Shown here: piece after piece, positions 8,384 to 18,278 of the stretch | Numbering within the stretch: position 1 is the first letter of the stretch | Layout: every line of letters begins with the position of its first letter | Source: Janthinobacterium sp. | GTDB lineage: Bacteria > Pseudomonadota > Gammaproteobacteria > Burkholderiales > Burkholderiaceae_D | Assembly: GCA_003133225.1 (NCBI GenBank) | Contig: PKWL01000120.1 | Span: 1-64,000 of the forward strand | Direction: 5' to 3' | Length of the DNA stretch: 64,000 nt | Made by a program: the position numbers and the translations under genes | Notes under the pieces: model-generated | The model's database searches: none | Told to the model about the DNA's origin: nothing | What the model saw: only the letters and a program-made list of their open reading frames with translations

Positions 8384-11300
8384 ATGACCGCACCACAACG
8401 AACCGACACTCCCTCTTTCTTGAACCAATGGATGCTTCTTTGGCTTACGCTGGTAGCGCTCGGTGGTTTCGTTGCCTATATCCAATTCCGTGATTATCAA
8501 CGTATTGTCGCCCAAGAAAGCGACCGACTGAAGATACAGGCCGAGATCGTAGAAAAAAACGTCGTTCCACAACTGCTATTGGCCAATCGCGTCATTGACG
8601 GCATCCTCAAAGACCTGCCGTTCTGGCAGGCGGAAAACGACGGATTCAAACGCGGCAATCGCCAGTTACGTGTCATCAACGACACCTTGATCGGAATCCG
8701 GCCAATTTTGGTCATTAGGGCGGACGGCAAGGTCATTGCCTCGAGCGACGAAACGCTGCTTGGCATGAATTTCCTATACCGCGAGTACTTCCAGACGGCC
8801 ATGAAGAACCCAGATCCAAAGATCCTTCATGTCAGCGCCCCTTTCAAGACGGTCCTCGACACTTTCGTTTTCAGTCTGTTTCGTACTATTCCCGCGAAGA
8901 ATGGCGCCTTCGGCGGAATCGTCATTGTTAGTGTGGTCCCTGAGTATTTCTCCACCCTCTTGGATTCGGTGCGCTATACGCAAGACATGCGGATATCGAT
9001 TATCCATGGCGACGGCACGATTTTCCTGACATCGCCAAAAGGCGGATTGGACGACACGGATCTTGCCAAGCAGCTTACTTTCGTCTCGCGTCGCGGGGAA
9101 AGCGTTAAATCAGCTCGCATGTTCCCTGGCATGCTTTTGTCAACGGGCAGCATGCTGGCCTTACGCACCATCCAGCTGAGTGCGCCGCACATGGACAAAC
9201 CACTGGTGGTCGCAGCGGGACGTGACCTTGAGGCCGTTCTGATGCCCTGGCGGGAAAGTCTCTTCCTTCAGAGTACGTTGTTTGGCGCACTGGTTCTCGT
9301 TGCCTGCGGAGGACGGTATTCTTACGAGAGGAGGCAACGCCACTTCGCCAGCATGACCGCACGAAACGAAGCTTCGTTACGTGACGCACGCGAACTGATC
9401 GACGAAGTGCAAAAATTGTCGATGTTGGGAGGATGGCGATACGATTGCGCGCAGCACCGCATCACTTGGACAGATGAGGTGTATCGCATGCACGGCGTCG
9501 GCAAGGATTACGACCCAGGCAGTGCGGCCAACAATATTCGATTTTATTCGGACGGGGATACGCTGACGATAGGGAGCGCTTTCGAGAGGGCGGTCAAGAC
9601 TGGCGCGCCGTACGACCTTGAGCTCACGCTCAATCGTGTGGATGGCGCCCGCATTTGGGTTCGGACTACCGGATTTCCCAAAATGGTCGAGGGCAAGGTG
9701 GTCAGCGTTACCGGTTATATTATCGACATTACCGAACGTAAGGAGTTTGAAGCCGCCCTGAAGGAAAGCGAACGTTTGCTCAGGGAATCGCAGGCCATTG
9801 CCGGCTTGGGCAGTTACGTTTTGGATGTGCCCGCCGGATTGTGGAATAGCTCGGACGTGTGCGACCAGATTTTCGGGATAGATCAAGAATACGAACGCTC
9901 GATGGCCGGATGGGTAGCGCTAGTGAATCCGGACGACCGCGCCAGGATGGCGGACTATTTCAGTAGCGAGGTGCTGGGGAAGGGAGGGGCTTTTGATACG
10001 GTATATCGCGTCATCCGTCACAACGACGGGGCCGAGCGCTGGGTACACGGATTAGGCAAGGTTGAATTCGATGATCAGGGGCACCCGCTGAGAATGCACG
10101 GCACCATCCAAGATGTCACCGAACGCAAGGCTGCCACAGACCAGATCGAGCATCTGGCATTCTATGATCCGTTGACGGATTTGCCCAATCGCCGGCTGAT
10201 GTTAGATCGTCTGGAGCAGGCACTAAACAGCAGTGCGAGACGCAATCGGCATGGGGCCTTAATGTTGATCGATATGGATAACTTCAAAACGCTTAATGAC
10301 ACGCTGGGACATAATGTTGGTGACCAGCTTCTGGTGGAGGTCGCATCGAGGATCAAGTCTTGCATTCGCGATGGCGATACCGTCGCGCGTTTGGGTGGCG
10401 ACGAGTTTGTCGTGATTTTGCAAGACCTTGATGAATCGGATGTGGCCGCAAACGACGCTAAAAACGTCGCATTAAAAATTCAGGGTCAATTGGGGAGACC
10501 CTATTTGCTCAATCTGGCGCTGAACGGGGACAAGACAAATCAGCGCAGTCATCATTGCACATCGAGCGTCGGCATCACCCTGTTTCGCGATCAACCCGTT
10601 ACCATCGATGAATTGCTAAAGCGCGCCGACACGGCCATGTACCAGGCCAAGGCGGCAGGCCGCAATACTCTGCGTTTTTTTGATCCGGTCATGCAGGCCA
10701 GCGTTTCGAGGCGCGCTGCGGTCGAGGTCGATCTGCGCAATGCCATTAAGGAACAGGAATTCCTTATTCACTTTCAGCCTCAGGTTGATTCATCGGGCCG
10801 GGTGACGGGTGCCGAGGCGCTGGTTCGCTGGCAGCACCCTGAGCGGGGCCTGATATTTCCAAACGAATTTATTCAATTGGCGGAAGAAACCGAGCTGATC
10901 GTTCCTCTCGGTCACTGGGTATTGGAAACCGCCTGCACTCAATTGGTAGCTTGGGCAAGGAGGCCCGATACAGCCCGCCTTTCCTTGGCAGTGAACGTTA
11001 GCGCTCGCCAGTTTCGCCGCGCCGATTTTGTGGACCAAGTGCTGGCGGTACTTGAGCAAACCGGTGCCAATCCACAGAAACTCGAGTTGGAACTAACCGA
11101 GAGCCTGCTGCTGGAAGACGTTGAAGACATCATCACTAAGATGTCAATGTTGAAGGACCGGGGTGTCGGTTTTTCGTTAGATGACTTTGGAACAGGCTAT
11201 TCTTCGCTCTCTTACCTTAAGCGCCTGCCATTGGATCAGCTGAAAATCGACCGCTCCTTCGTACGCGACATCCTGCTCGATGCCAACGATGCAGCGATTG

Positions 11301-11491
11301 TTCGTACCATTGTGGCACTTGGACAAAGTCTCGGCCTGGCGGTGATCGCGGAGGGGGTAGAAACCGAGGCGCAGCGCTATGTGCTTGCCAGCATTGGCTG
11401 TCATGCCTATCAGGGATACCTGTTTGGCCGTCCGATGCCGCTCGAAGCGTTCGATGAGTTTGTCCAACGGGAATTGAATACTCCAGTTTGA
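8384..11491 (+). CDS. Membrane sensor diguanylate cyclase/phosphodiesterase (PDC-PAS-PAS-GGDEF-EAL)
   Basis: This 1035-residue bifunctional cyclic-di-GMP enzyme is anchored in the inner membrane. A first membrane helix (about 20-40) and a second (about 290-310) flank a ~250-residue periplasmic PDC/dCache-like sensor. Two PAS domains follow, each closed by a DITERK/DVTERK-type PAC end. The GGDEF domain has an intact motif at 671-675 and an intact RxxD inhibitory site five residues before it (RDGD). The EAL domain has EAL at 811-813, LTESL, DDFGTGYSSL and EGVET, all consistent with an active phosphodiesterase. ATG at 8384 is chosen because AAGGGAG lies just upstream. Its output half is very similar to that of the gene at 24723-28217. 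The ligand is unknown. Confidence 0.95.
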   Translation: MTAPQRTDTPSFLNQWMLLWLTLVALGGFVAYIQFRDYQRIVAQESDRLKIQAEIVEKNVVPQLLLANRVIDGILKDLPFWQAENDGFKRGNRQLRVINDTLIGIRPILVIRADGKVIASSDETLLGMNFLYREYFQTAMKNPDPKILHVSAPFKTVLDTFVFSLFRTIPAKNGAFGGIVIVSVVPEYFSTLLDSVRYTQDMRISIIHGDGTIFLTSPKGGLDDTDLAKQLTFVSRRGESVKSARMFPGMLLSTGSMLALRTIQLSAPHMDKPLVVAAGRDLEAVLMPWRESLFLQSTLFGALVLVACGGRYSYERRQRHFASMTARNEASLRDARELIDEVQKLSMLGGWRYDCAQHRITWTDEVYRMHGVGKDYDPGSAANNIRFYSDGDTLTIGSAFERAVKTGAPYDLELTLNRVDGARIWVRTTGFPKMVEGKVVSVTGYIIDITERKEFEAALKESERLLRESQAIAGLGSYVLDVPAGLWNSSDVCDQIFGIDQEYERSMAGWVALVNPDDRARMADYFSSEVLGKGGAFDTVYRVIRHNDGAERWVHGLGKVEFDDQGHPLRMHGTIQDVTERKAATDQIEHLAFYDPLTDLPNRRLMLDRLEQALNSSARRNRHGALMLIDMDNFKTLNDTLGHNVGDQLLVEVASRIKSCIRDGDTVARLGGDEFVVILQDLDESDVAANDAKNVALKIQGQLGRPYLLNLALNGDKTNQRSHHCTSSVGITLFRDQPVTIDELLKRADTAMYQAKAAGRNTLRFFDPVMQASVSRRAAVEVDLRNAIKEQEFLIHFQPQVDSSGRVTGAEALVRWQHPERGLIFPNEFIQLAEETELIVPLGHWVLETACTQLVAWARRPDTARLSLAVNVSARQFRRADFVDQVLAVLEQTGANPQKLELELTESLLLEDVEDIITKMSMLKDRGVGFSLDDFGTGYSSLSYLKRLPLDQLKIDRSFVRDILLDANDAAIVRTIVALGQSLGLAVIAEGVETEAQRYVLASIGCHAYQGYLFGRPMPLEAFDEFVQRELNTPV

Positions 11492-11756
11492 ACATATCTA
11501 AACGGACCGGACGCGTGGCGTGATACGACTGTTGCCAGTCGTGAGGCGCGCGGCGCGAACGTCGGCCGCGCAGCATTTCTTCGTGTGGCGTGACAGGCAC
11601 ATCTGCTAATACACTAGGTCAAAACTGGCTCGGCAACGGGCATCAAACAGACTTCTCTCGTCAGTAAGATTGTAAGAGAGGTAACAGGGTGTTAGTTTGC
11701 AAAGATTCCGTTTTCGCCGGTTATACAATGGTCGCATACAAGGAGGATTTACGACC

Positions 11757-11933
11757 ATGGACAACAAGAAAGGCGCAGCGATTCGCCTCATATTTTCGCT
11801 ACTGGTTGCAACATTGAGCGGGTGCGCCGTTTATTCGCCTTATCCCTATGCGCCGCCCGGATATTATGGCGTAGCGCCCGTGTCCTTAGGCGTCGGATTC
11901 TATGGATACGGTCACGGCGGCGGCCGCCGTTAA
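11757..11933 (+). CDS. Small lipoprotein, paralogue of the one at 6.6 kb
   Basis: This is a 58-residue protein with a lipoprotein signal peptide ending in LSGC and a short mature part rich in Tyr, Pro and Gly (YSPYPYAPPGYYGVAP then a GYGHGGGRR tail). The start is set by a perfect AAGGAGG eleven bases before ATG at 11757. The signal peptide and Tyr/Pro motif match the lipoprotein at 6619-6885. Small Gly/Tyr/Pro-rich lipoproteins of this kind are common in Burkholderiales and have no known function. Confidence 0.75.
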   Translation: MDNKKGAAIRLIFSLLVATLSGCAVYSPYPYAPPGYYGVAPVSLGVGFYGYGHGGGRR

Positions 11934-12242
11934 GACAGAGGTTGGAGCATGTATGGTGTCGAGCCCGGTCAAGAGCTGCGGCACCGGATGCCAACTGAGC
12001 AGGATCTTCGATACTGCGCTCCGACCTTTCCGTTGCTGCGCCCGTAGGCACCGCGCCGATGCCGGGCCACGTGCGAGACAGCCGTTGACGGCGCCATCAA
12101 CTTTTCGGCGCCGCTGCGACAGCGCTATCAACTGTAAAGGAGCAAGGAGCGCCAAGCCGGGTAGTGGCGATGGCACTGTCGTCTTAAACACGCCGACGAC
12201 AAATTCCAGTTCAATCTCCGGATGCAAATGAAGGCCATGAGG
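11934..12242. other. Intergenic stretch, nothing recognised
   Basis: Overlapping open frames on both strands (11886-12231) have no recognisable domains. Possibly the remains of older coding DNA, but no match can be named. Confidence 0.4.
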
Positions 12243-12698
12243 CTAACAAACATCGACCCAGTGGCCATTCGTCACGGCCGCCAACTGCGCCGGGCTGATC
12301 CGGACGGCAGTGTGGATATCTCCTGCTGCGGGCAGTACCTCGTCGAAATTTTGTAAGGATTTGTCCAGGTAAATCGGTAGCGGTTGTGCCAAACCGAACG
12401 GGCAGACACCGCCTACAGGATGCCCTGTCAATCGAAGCACCTCTTCTGGAGCCAACATCGTGCCTTTGCCAAAGACTTGCCTGAACTTCCTGTTATCAAT
12501 ACGGACGTCACCGCTCGACACCAAGATGATTGCCCGGCCATCATTTAGGCGAAACGACAGGGTCTTGGCAATACGACCTGGCTCAACACCATGCGCTTCT
12601 GCGGCTAGAGCCACCGTAGCTGTGCTCACTTCCAATTCGATGATGGTCAGATCCAAATGGCGGGCCAAAAAAAATTCATGTACGGATTGCAAGCTCAT
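12243..12698 (-). CDS. YbaK/EbsC family aminoacyl-tRNA deacylase-like protein
   Basis: This is a 151-residue single-domain protein of the YbaK/ProX superfamily, which hydrolyses mischarged Cys- or Ala-tRNA(Pro) in the cytoplasm. Family features visible are the early beta segment with TATVALAAEAHGVEPGRIAKTL containing the conserved lysine, the segment RKFRQVFG, and the glycine-rich GHPVGGVCPFGL loop that forms the substrate site. The C-terminal HTAVRISPAQLAAVT is also typical. ATG at 12698 fits the normal family length; 24 further upstream codons are open but lack family resemblance. It stands alone. Which mischarged tRNA it edits cannot be read from sequence. Confidence 0.88.
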   Translation of the reverse strand: MSLQSVHEFFLARHLDLTIIELEVSTATVALAAEAHGVEPGRIAKTLSFRLNDGRAIILVSSGDVRIDNRKFRQVFGKGTMLAPEEVLRLTGHPVGGVCPFGLAQPLPIYLDKSLQNFDEVLPAAGDIHTAVRISPAQLAAVTNGHWVDVC

Positions 12699-13170
12699 CG
12701 GAAATTTTGTGGCAAGTGAGTTTTCTGGGAACCGAGCCAAAACAATAGCTGGAGCGCGCTTACTCGTCAAGTTTTAGTAGAGCTTGATGGCCGAATGTGA
12801 CCGTCAACTCGTGGCATCTGCCATCTCGAATGCGACCACTTCGAGCACCTGCCCGCCCGGCGCGAGCTTAACTAAGGGAGTGGCAAGTGTCAGTGCGCTT
12901 GGCCATTTTACCGATCCCATTCGAAGTGTTGGGTAAGCGAGAGACGGAATGAACGACCTTCGCGTGTCAAATACAAGGCGTGCCTCCCCACCACGAGGCA
13001 AGTGCTAGCGGCACACCTAGGTGTGGAGGAAGCGCTGTTCCTGCATACATCACATGCTGCACGAGCGCGTAAGGTGCCGTCGAAATAACTGTCGGTCGGC
13101 TATTTGAATCGTCGATGCGGGTAGGTACTTACCTTGTGCAGAAGAAAGATTAGAAAAAATCCGAATATGA

Positions 13171-13181
13171 GGGGGGGGGGG
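13171..13181. repeat. G11 homopolymer tract
   Basis: Eleven G in a row on the plus strand (C on the coding minus strand) sit at the point where the methyltransferase-like remnant loses its family resemblance. This is either a mutational slippage site or a sequence-length error. Confidence 0.9.
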
Positions 13182-13556
13182 CTGCCAAGGATCGATGGTG
13201 CCACCCAAGACCATCCGAAGGATGATCGAATAGGGCAAAAACAAAAATAAGACAATAAATCCTGTCATCGCAAAAAACATGATGATTTTTTGGGCTGGCT
13301 TTTTTCCCCCGCGGGCCACGTTCATGCGTTGTTCCAGAAGTTTTGGATCTTTTATCGTGAGATAGACCGGCCGATGCTCCCACGAAGACAGCCATAAGAA
13401 GCCAACCGTGCCCGTGGTCGATGGGTCCGGAGGGAATAAAAAAAGTGCCATCACGGCGCCAACGCCACGTAGGCTCGCTCGGAGTACTCGCTTGTCAAAG
13501 TGGTCATTAGGAAATGGTAGTCTAGCGTGCGTTTTCTGATGCTTGGGTAAGCACAC
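13182..13556 (-). pseudogene. Truncated isoprenylcysteine methyltransferase-like (ICMT/NnrU) remnant
   Basis: The open frame resembles the N-terminal half of the intact gene at 36963-37640. Shared landmarks are LFLFPP against LLLFVP, DPKLLEQRM against DPALLERRM, and KKPAQKIIMF against KQPAQKFIML, each at comparable spacing and with matching hydrophobic segments. The C-terminal half, which in this family holds the catalytic region (GPYAIVRHPMY in the intact copy), is absent. Resemblance ends at the G11 tract, after which the frame continues to 13050 without family features. The upstream ~40 codons also look non-coding. This is a decayed paralogue, not an active enzyme. Confidence 0.6.
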
Positions 13557-13780
13557 TTGAAAATTATTCCCAGACGTTCGCTTGACCGGCTTACTATATA
13601 GCGTTTAAACGGAAGTGCGGATACACTTCTTCATGGGGCGGATGTGGACCTAAGGAAATGCTGTTTTCATGGGATTGATGTCCCTAAACTATGTCACTCG
13701 GCTCATTGGATGCATGTTTAGGCAGGGACCTTCAATCAATTAAGACAGCCAAATAAACTAACCAAAGCAAGGGAATAACG

Positions 13781-16015
13781 ATGGCTTCAGGGAAATCAAG
13801 AATCATCTACACGCTAACTGACGAGGCGCCGCTGCTGGCGACTTGTTCTTTTCTGCCTATCATCAAAGCATTCACCGCACCTGCCGGCATCGACATTGTG
13901 ACGAGCGATGTTTCGGTAGCGGCCCGAATTCTTGCCGAATTTTCCGACTGCCTCACCGAGAAACAGAAAGTGCCCGATGATTTGGCCGAGCTGGGTCGAC
14001 TCACCCAGGAACCCGACACGAATATCATCAAGTTGCCTAACATTAGCGCTTCCGTTCCGCAACTGATCGCGGCAGTGCGGGAACTGCAGATGCGCGGTTA
14101 CAACATACCCAATTTCCCCGACGATCCTAAGACTGATGAAGAAAAGGTCATCTTGAACCGGTATTCCAAGGCGCTGGGCAGCGCGGTCAATCCCGTCCTG
14201 CGTGAAGGCAACTCAGACCGCCGCGCACCGGCTGCAGTCAAGCGTTATGCGCGCAAGAATCCGCATTCAATGTCCAAGTGGAGCCCGGCGTCCCGTACCC
14301 ACGTTTCTCATATGCACGGTGGCGATTTCTACGCCAGCGAAAAATGCTTAACGCTGCCAAAGGCTTGCGATGTCAAGATGGAGCTCGTGACCAAGAGCGG
14401 CGAGACCATCTTGCTGAAAAAGAAAACGTCCCTGTTGGCGGGTGAAATCATCGACAGCATGTTCATGAGCAAGAAGGCGCTATGCGAGTTCTACGAGGAA
14501 CAGATGGAGGACGCGCGCGCAACCGGCGTCATGTTTTCGCTGCACGTGAAGGCCACGATGATGAAAATCTCGCACCCGATCGTCTTCGGGCATGCCGTGA
14601 GAGTTTTTTACAAGGATGCTTTCGCCAAGCATGCCAAGCTCTTCGAGGAACTGGGCGTCAATGTCAACAATGGCCTCTCTAGCGTGTATGACAAGATCGC
14701 CACCCTGCCCGAATCGAAGCGTGACGAAGTGATCCACGACCTGCATGCCTGCCACGAACATCGTCCTGAGCTGGCGATGGTGGACTCGGCCAAGGGCATC
14801 TCCAACCTGCACGCGCCCAACGACGTGATTGTTGACGCATCGATGCCGGCTATGATCCGTCTCGGCGGCAAGATGTGGGGTCCGGATGGTCGTCCGAAAG
14901 ACACCAAGGCGGTCATGCCTGAGAGTACCTTCGCCCGCATCTACCAAGAGATGATCAACTTTTGCAAGACCAATGGCGCGTTTGATCCGACCACGATGGG
15001 TACCGTTCCGAACGTGGGGCTGATGGCGCAGCAGGCAGAAGAATATGGCTCCCATGACAAGACTTTCGAGATTCCGGAAGACGGCGTAGCGCGCATCGTC
15101 ACCTTCGATGGCACGGTGCTGCTGGAGCAGAACGTAGAGCAGGGCGACATCTGGCGCATGTGCCAGGTCAAGGATGCGCCGATTCGCGACTGGGTCAAAC
15201 TGGCGGTGAACCGGGCCCGCTTGTCGGGCATGCCAACAATTTTCTGGCTGGACGAGTACCGTCCCCACGAAGCCGAGCTGATCAAGAAGGTAAAGACTTA
15301 CCTGAAGGACTACGATCTGGCCGGCCTCAACATCCAGATCATGTCTCAGACCCGTGCGATGCGCTACACTCTAGAGCGCGTATTCCGGGGCAAGGACACC
15401 ATCTCGGTAACCGGCAACATTTTGCGCGACTACTTGACCGACCTGTTCCCCATCATGGAACTGGGCACCAGCGCCAAGATGCTATCCATCGTGCCGCTGA
15501 TGGCTGGCGGGGGCATGTTTGAAACGGGCGCGGGCGGTTCAGCTCCGAAGCACGTCAAGCAGCTGGTGGAAGAAAACCACTTGCGCTGGGATTCGCTCGG
15601 CGAGTTCCTGGCGCTGGCCGTTTCGCTGGAAGAGGTCGGCATCAAGACCGGCAACATTAAGGCCAAGATCCTGGCGAAAACCCTGGATGACGCCACCGGC
15701 AAGCTGCTCGACAACAACAAGTCACCTTCACCACGCACTGGCGAACTGGATAACCGGGGCAGCCAATTCTATCTGGCGATGTACTGGGCGCAAGCTCTGG
15801 CCGCACAGACTGAAGACAAGGACCTGCAGGCCTATTTCGTTCCGCTGGCAAAAAACTTGACTGAAAACGAGCAGAAAATCGCGGCCGAGTTCAAAGCGGT
15901 GCAGGCCAAGCCGGTGGACATCGGCGGATATTATTTGCCCGACCCGGAGAAGATCAAGTCAGTTATGCGTCCAAGCGCCACCTTTAATGCCGCGTTGAAG
16001 GCCGCCCGCAGCTAA
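13781..16015 (+). CDS. icd: Isocitrate dehydrogenase, NADP-dependent, monomeric type
   Basis: This 744-residue cytoplasmic TCA-cycle enzyme oxidatively decarboxylates isocitrate to 2-oxoglutarate with NADP+. The length matches the monomeric IDH-II family (about 740), which is unrelated in size to the dimeric enzyme. Family segments visible include [11 protein letters not shown], the substrate loop [13 protein letters not shown] with its serine and arginines, [12 protein letters not shown], the [10 protein letters not shown] segment, [23 protein letters not shown] and the C-terminal GGYYLPD. AAGGGA upstream supports ATG at 13781. It is preceded by about 220 bases that should contain its promoter and is followed by a perfect palindrome. 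It appears monocistronic. Confidence 0.97.
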   Translation: MASGKSRIIYTLTDEAPLLATCSFLPIIKAFTAPAGIDIVTSDVSVAARILAEFSDCLTEKQKVPDDLAELGRLTQEPDTNIIKLPNISASVPQLIAAVRELQMRGYNIPNFPDDPKTDEEKVILNRYSKALGSAVNPVLREGNSDRRAPAAVKRYARKNPHSMSKWSPASRTHVSHMHGGDFYASEKCLTLPKACDVKMELVTKSGETILLKKKTSLLAGEIIDSMFMSKKALCEFYEEQMEDARATGVMFSLHVKATMMKISHPIVFGHAVRVFYKDAFAKHAKLFEELGVNVNNGLSSVYDKIATLPESKRDEVIHDLHACHEHRPELAMVDSAKGISNLHAPNDVIVDASMPAMIRLGGKMWGPDGRPKDTKAVMPESTFARIYQEMINFCKTNGAFDPTTMGTVPNVGLMAQQAEEYGSHDKTFEIPEDGVARIVTFDGTVLLEQNVEQGDIWRMCQVKDAPIRDWVKLAVNRARLSGMPTIFWLDEYRPHEAELIKKVKTYLKDYDLAGLNIQIMSQTRAMRYTLERVFRGKDTISVTGNILRDYLTDLFPIMELGTSAKMLSIVPLMAGGGMFETGAGGSAPKHVKQLVEENHLRWDSLGEFLALAVSLEEVGIKTGNIKAKILAKTLDDATGKLLDNNKSPSPRTGELDNRGSQFYLAMYWAQALAAQTEDKDLQAYFVPLAKNLTENEQKIAAEFKAVQAKPVDIGGYYLPDPEKIKSVMRPSATFNAALKAARS

Positions 16016-16022
16016 TAGCAAG

Positions 16023-16050
16023 GCGGATCTGCGCCATGGCGCAGATCCGC
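16023..16050. terminator. Perfect 28-base palindrome after icd
   Basis: Starting eight bases after the icd stop, 28 bases form a perfect palindrome (each half reads GCGGATCTGCGCCA towards the centre). It can form a very stable hairpin. A T-run is missing, so it may act as a factor-dependent terminator or an mRNA 3'-end barrier, possibly serving both icd and the convergent GlcG-like gene. Confidence 0.65.
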
Positions 16051-16149
16051 ACGGGCCGGAAAAGGCGGCTGCAAATGTCTCTTAAGGGCCGAACTTGGTC
16101 GCAGCCAAACAGAGCCGGGCGGAAAAAGCGTGATAGTGCTGCGCCGCGC

Positions 16150-16644
16150 TTACTTTAGTTGATCGGCCACTTTGGCGATGCCCGCATTGGCACAGACTTC
16201 GTCCTTCTCGCCGCCGGGTGCGCCGGAGACGCCAACGGCGCCGATCGTGACGTTGCCGACTTTGATCGGGACACCGCCGCCAACGGCGACGACATCGGGA
16301 ATCTGACGTAAGTGGGCATTGGCGGGATCGTCGGTCAGCTTCATAAATTCGAGTGAGGTTTGGCCACGCGTACGGGCCGTATACGCTTTCTTGCGCGCGA
16401 ATTCCATGGTGTGGGGATTGGTGCCGTCTCCCCGCAGCGATGCGCGCACCAATCCAGCATTGTCCACGATCACCACGGAAACCTTATAGCCGTCCTTCGT
16501 ACATTGCGCGAGGGTGCCGTCTATAATGGCCAGTGCCATTTTCATCGATACATTTTTTTCGATGAGTGGGGCCTGAGCGGCGGCCGGTGCCATGGACGCG
16601 ACCGATAGCGTCAAGACCGCAAGCATTTGTCCTTTGACCGTCAT
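16150..16644 (-). CDS. Exported GlcG/HbpS-like heme-binding family protein
   Basis: This is a 164-residue protein of the GlcG/HbpS (DUF336) family with a cleavable signal peptide (MTVKGQMLAVLTLSVASMAPAAAQA cut near residue 24). The mature part has the family pattern: a helix with ALAIIDGTLAQC, a beta strand VSVVIVDNAGLVRASLRGD, the stretch ARKKAYTARTRG, and the glycine-rich AVGGGVPIKVGNVTIGAVGVSG. AGGAGA just upstream of ATG supports the start. Secreted members bind heme or small cofactors, while the GlcG association with glycolate use is only genomic. Here no glycolate genes are nearby, so a periplasmic role is inferred. It is convergent with icd. Confidence 0.85.
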   Translation of the reverse strand: MTVKGQMLAVLTLSVASMAPAAAQAPLIEKNVSMKMALAIIDGTLAQCTKDGYKVSVVIVDNAGLVRASLRGDGTNPHTMEFARKKAYTARTRGQTSLEFMKLTDDPANAHLRQIPDVVAVGGGVPIKVGNVTIGAVGVSGAPGGEKDEVCANAGIAKVADQLK

Positions 16645-16903
16645 GAATTTCTCCTATTTTGGTTCCGAGCGGATCATGCTTCAAGCACCTCATACCCAAT
16701 TCTAGTCTAGATCATCGGGCCAGACCCGAGCACCCAAATCACAATGAAATTGCTGGAAAAAAGTGTGGCTGACCCAGTCTTTTGGCCCGATGATCTTGTC
16801 GAGGCATTGGCGACTGCTGCGATTAGCGATTTTCTTTGCGCGGTGGCAGCAAAGCGGTGCCGGCTGCCACCGCAGACGAGGGCCAAACACGTTTGACAAG
16901 CCA

Positions 16904-17416
16904 TCAACGGGGGGCGGCTTTGCGGATGAGCGCCAGCGCCGGCGGATGTGCCAGCGTTTGGTACACAACGCAGTACCTTTCAGTAAGGCGTAGCAAAGTG
17001 GCAAGTTGGTCTTCCGGTGCATCGGTGTCGAGCGTGAACGTCAACCGTATGTTCTGGAAGCCGACGGGAACGTCTTTTGACAGACCCAGTGTTCCGCGGA
17101 AGTCGAGATCACCTTCAGCCTGGAGCGAGGCATCGCGCAGCGCTATACCAAGCGCCGTGGCTACCGCGTTGAGCGTCACGCCCGCACAGGCCACTAGGGC
17201 CTCGAGCAGCATGTCGCCCGAACAGGCAGCTTGGCCGCTGCCACCGGTAGCCGGATGCAATCCAGCCACGACCAGAGCTTTACCTGTTTCGATCTTGCAG
17301 CTGACGCCTTCACCGATGCGACCTTGGGCGCGCAGAGTGACCAGCGCCGCATCTGGCGCTTCACGATAGTGCTCTTTCAGGGGAGACTGGATGGACCGCA
17401 ACTCTTCAGAATTCAT
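16904..17416 (-). CDS. OsmC family peroxiredoxin-like protein
   Basis: This is a 170-residue cytoplasmic protein of the OsmC/Ohr superfamily, which reduces organic hydroperoxides through two cysteines. The first conserved cysteine region is GDMLLEALVACAGVTL, with the helix that carries the catalytic cysteine, and the second lies in LTERYCVVYQTLA. Upstream, GLHPATGGSGQAACSGD is the usual loop before the central helix. The N-terminal ~30 residues are variable in the family. No OhrR-like regulator is adjacent, so assignment to Ohr, OsmC or YhfA-type subfamilies is left open. Confidence 0.88.
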   Translation of the reverse strand: MNSEELRSIQSPLKEHYREAPDAALVTLRAQGRIGEGVSCKIETGKALVVAGLHPATGGSGQAACSGDMLLEALVACAGVTLNAVATALGIALRDASLQAEGDLDFRGTLGLSKDVPVGFQNIRLTFTLDTDAPEDQLATLLRLTERYCVVYQTLAHPPALALIRKAAPR

Positions 17417-17700
17417 GATGAAACTTTCTCAGAACGGTTGTGTAACACAGTTTTCTCGCGCAGTAACGCCGCGTATCCGCGTCGCACGCATCCTAACTGC
17501 GACGCATTAAACGCCAGGCGGCTTTCCGTCTTGAGAGCACTTGAGTGTAAGTTGCAGGAGCAACGAAATGACATTAAGCTCCTTCAAGAATTGTTTTGTC
17601 AACATAATGTAAAGTTGCATTTGTCGCACCGGCAGTTGCCGTGCTCGACGCTCACGAAATGCTCATAATATGGGTATTACTTCACACTGAAAGTTTGGCG

Positions 17701-17979
17701 ATGGCGAAACGGTTAATTATCGAGGGGCAAGTGCAAGGCGTTGGTTACCGCGTTTCTTTTGCCGATACGGCGTCGGCCCTGGGCCTTGCTGGTTGGGTGC
17801 GCAATCGATTGGACGGCTCGGTGGAAGCCTGTGTCCATGGGGACGTGGCGGCGATCGACGCCATCGTCATTTGGGCCAGGCGAGGGCCGCCTTGCGCCCG
17901 CGTACACAATATAACTGTAGTGGATGCCGACGAGCCAGTCCCCGTTGGGGGAGAATTCGGTATTTTGCCGACGCAGTAA
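17701..17979 (+). CDS. acyP: Acylphosphatase
   Basis: This is a 92-residue cytoplasmic enzyme that hydrolyses carboxyl-phosphate bonds in acyl phosphates. The whole fold is present: the substrate-binding loop QVQGVGYR with the essential arginine, the catalytic asparagine in GWVRNRLDGSVE, and the C-terminal strand. The start at 17701 gives normal family length; a longer frame from 17641 adds no family sequence. The last residues (EFGILPTQ) match the typical end. No obvious ribosome site is present. It lies about 300 bases before the MFS gene on the same strand. Confidence 0.93.
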   Translation: MAKRLIIEGQVQGVGYRVSFADTASALGLAGWVRNRLDGSVEACVHGDVAAIDAIVIWARRGPPCARVHNITVVDADEPVPVGGEFGILPTQ

Positions 17980-18278
17980 ATTGCCAAAGTTCGGTTGCAG
18001 CGCCAGGCATTTCGACTCACAGCCTAGTTCCTTGGGGGGTGCCGCCAGCGGAGGACCAGTCGAACCGGCGCCTGATGAATCCGCGCAGTGAGAGTTGCCA
18101 TCCAAACCTGACCGGCAAGTTTGAGGGGCAAAAAAATAACTGAGAAAGGCAGGTGGACGAGAAAAACAAAAAAGCACTAAGATTGTCGACGCCACGCCTC
18201 CCCAAACGAAGCTTGATCTCTCGGCAAGCATGCCGACCTGTTAAAATATGCGGGTTTTTAGCCACGATAAAACCCCCC

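Noticed and set aside
14480-15268. A 262-codon minus-strand open frame inside icd
   Set aside because: It is the antisense shadow of a highly conserved enzyme gene with strong codon bias; no independent signals.
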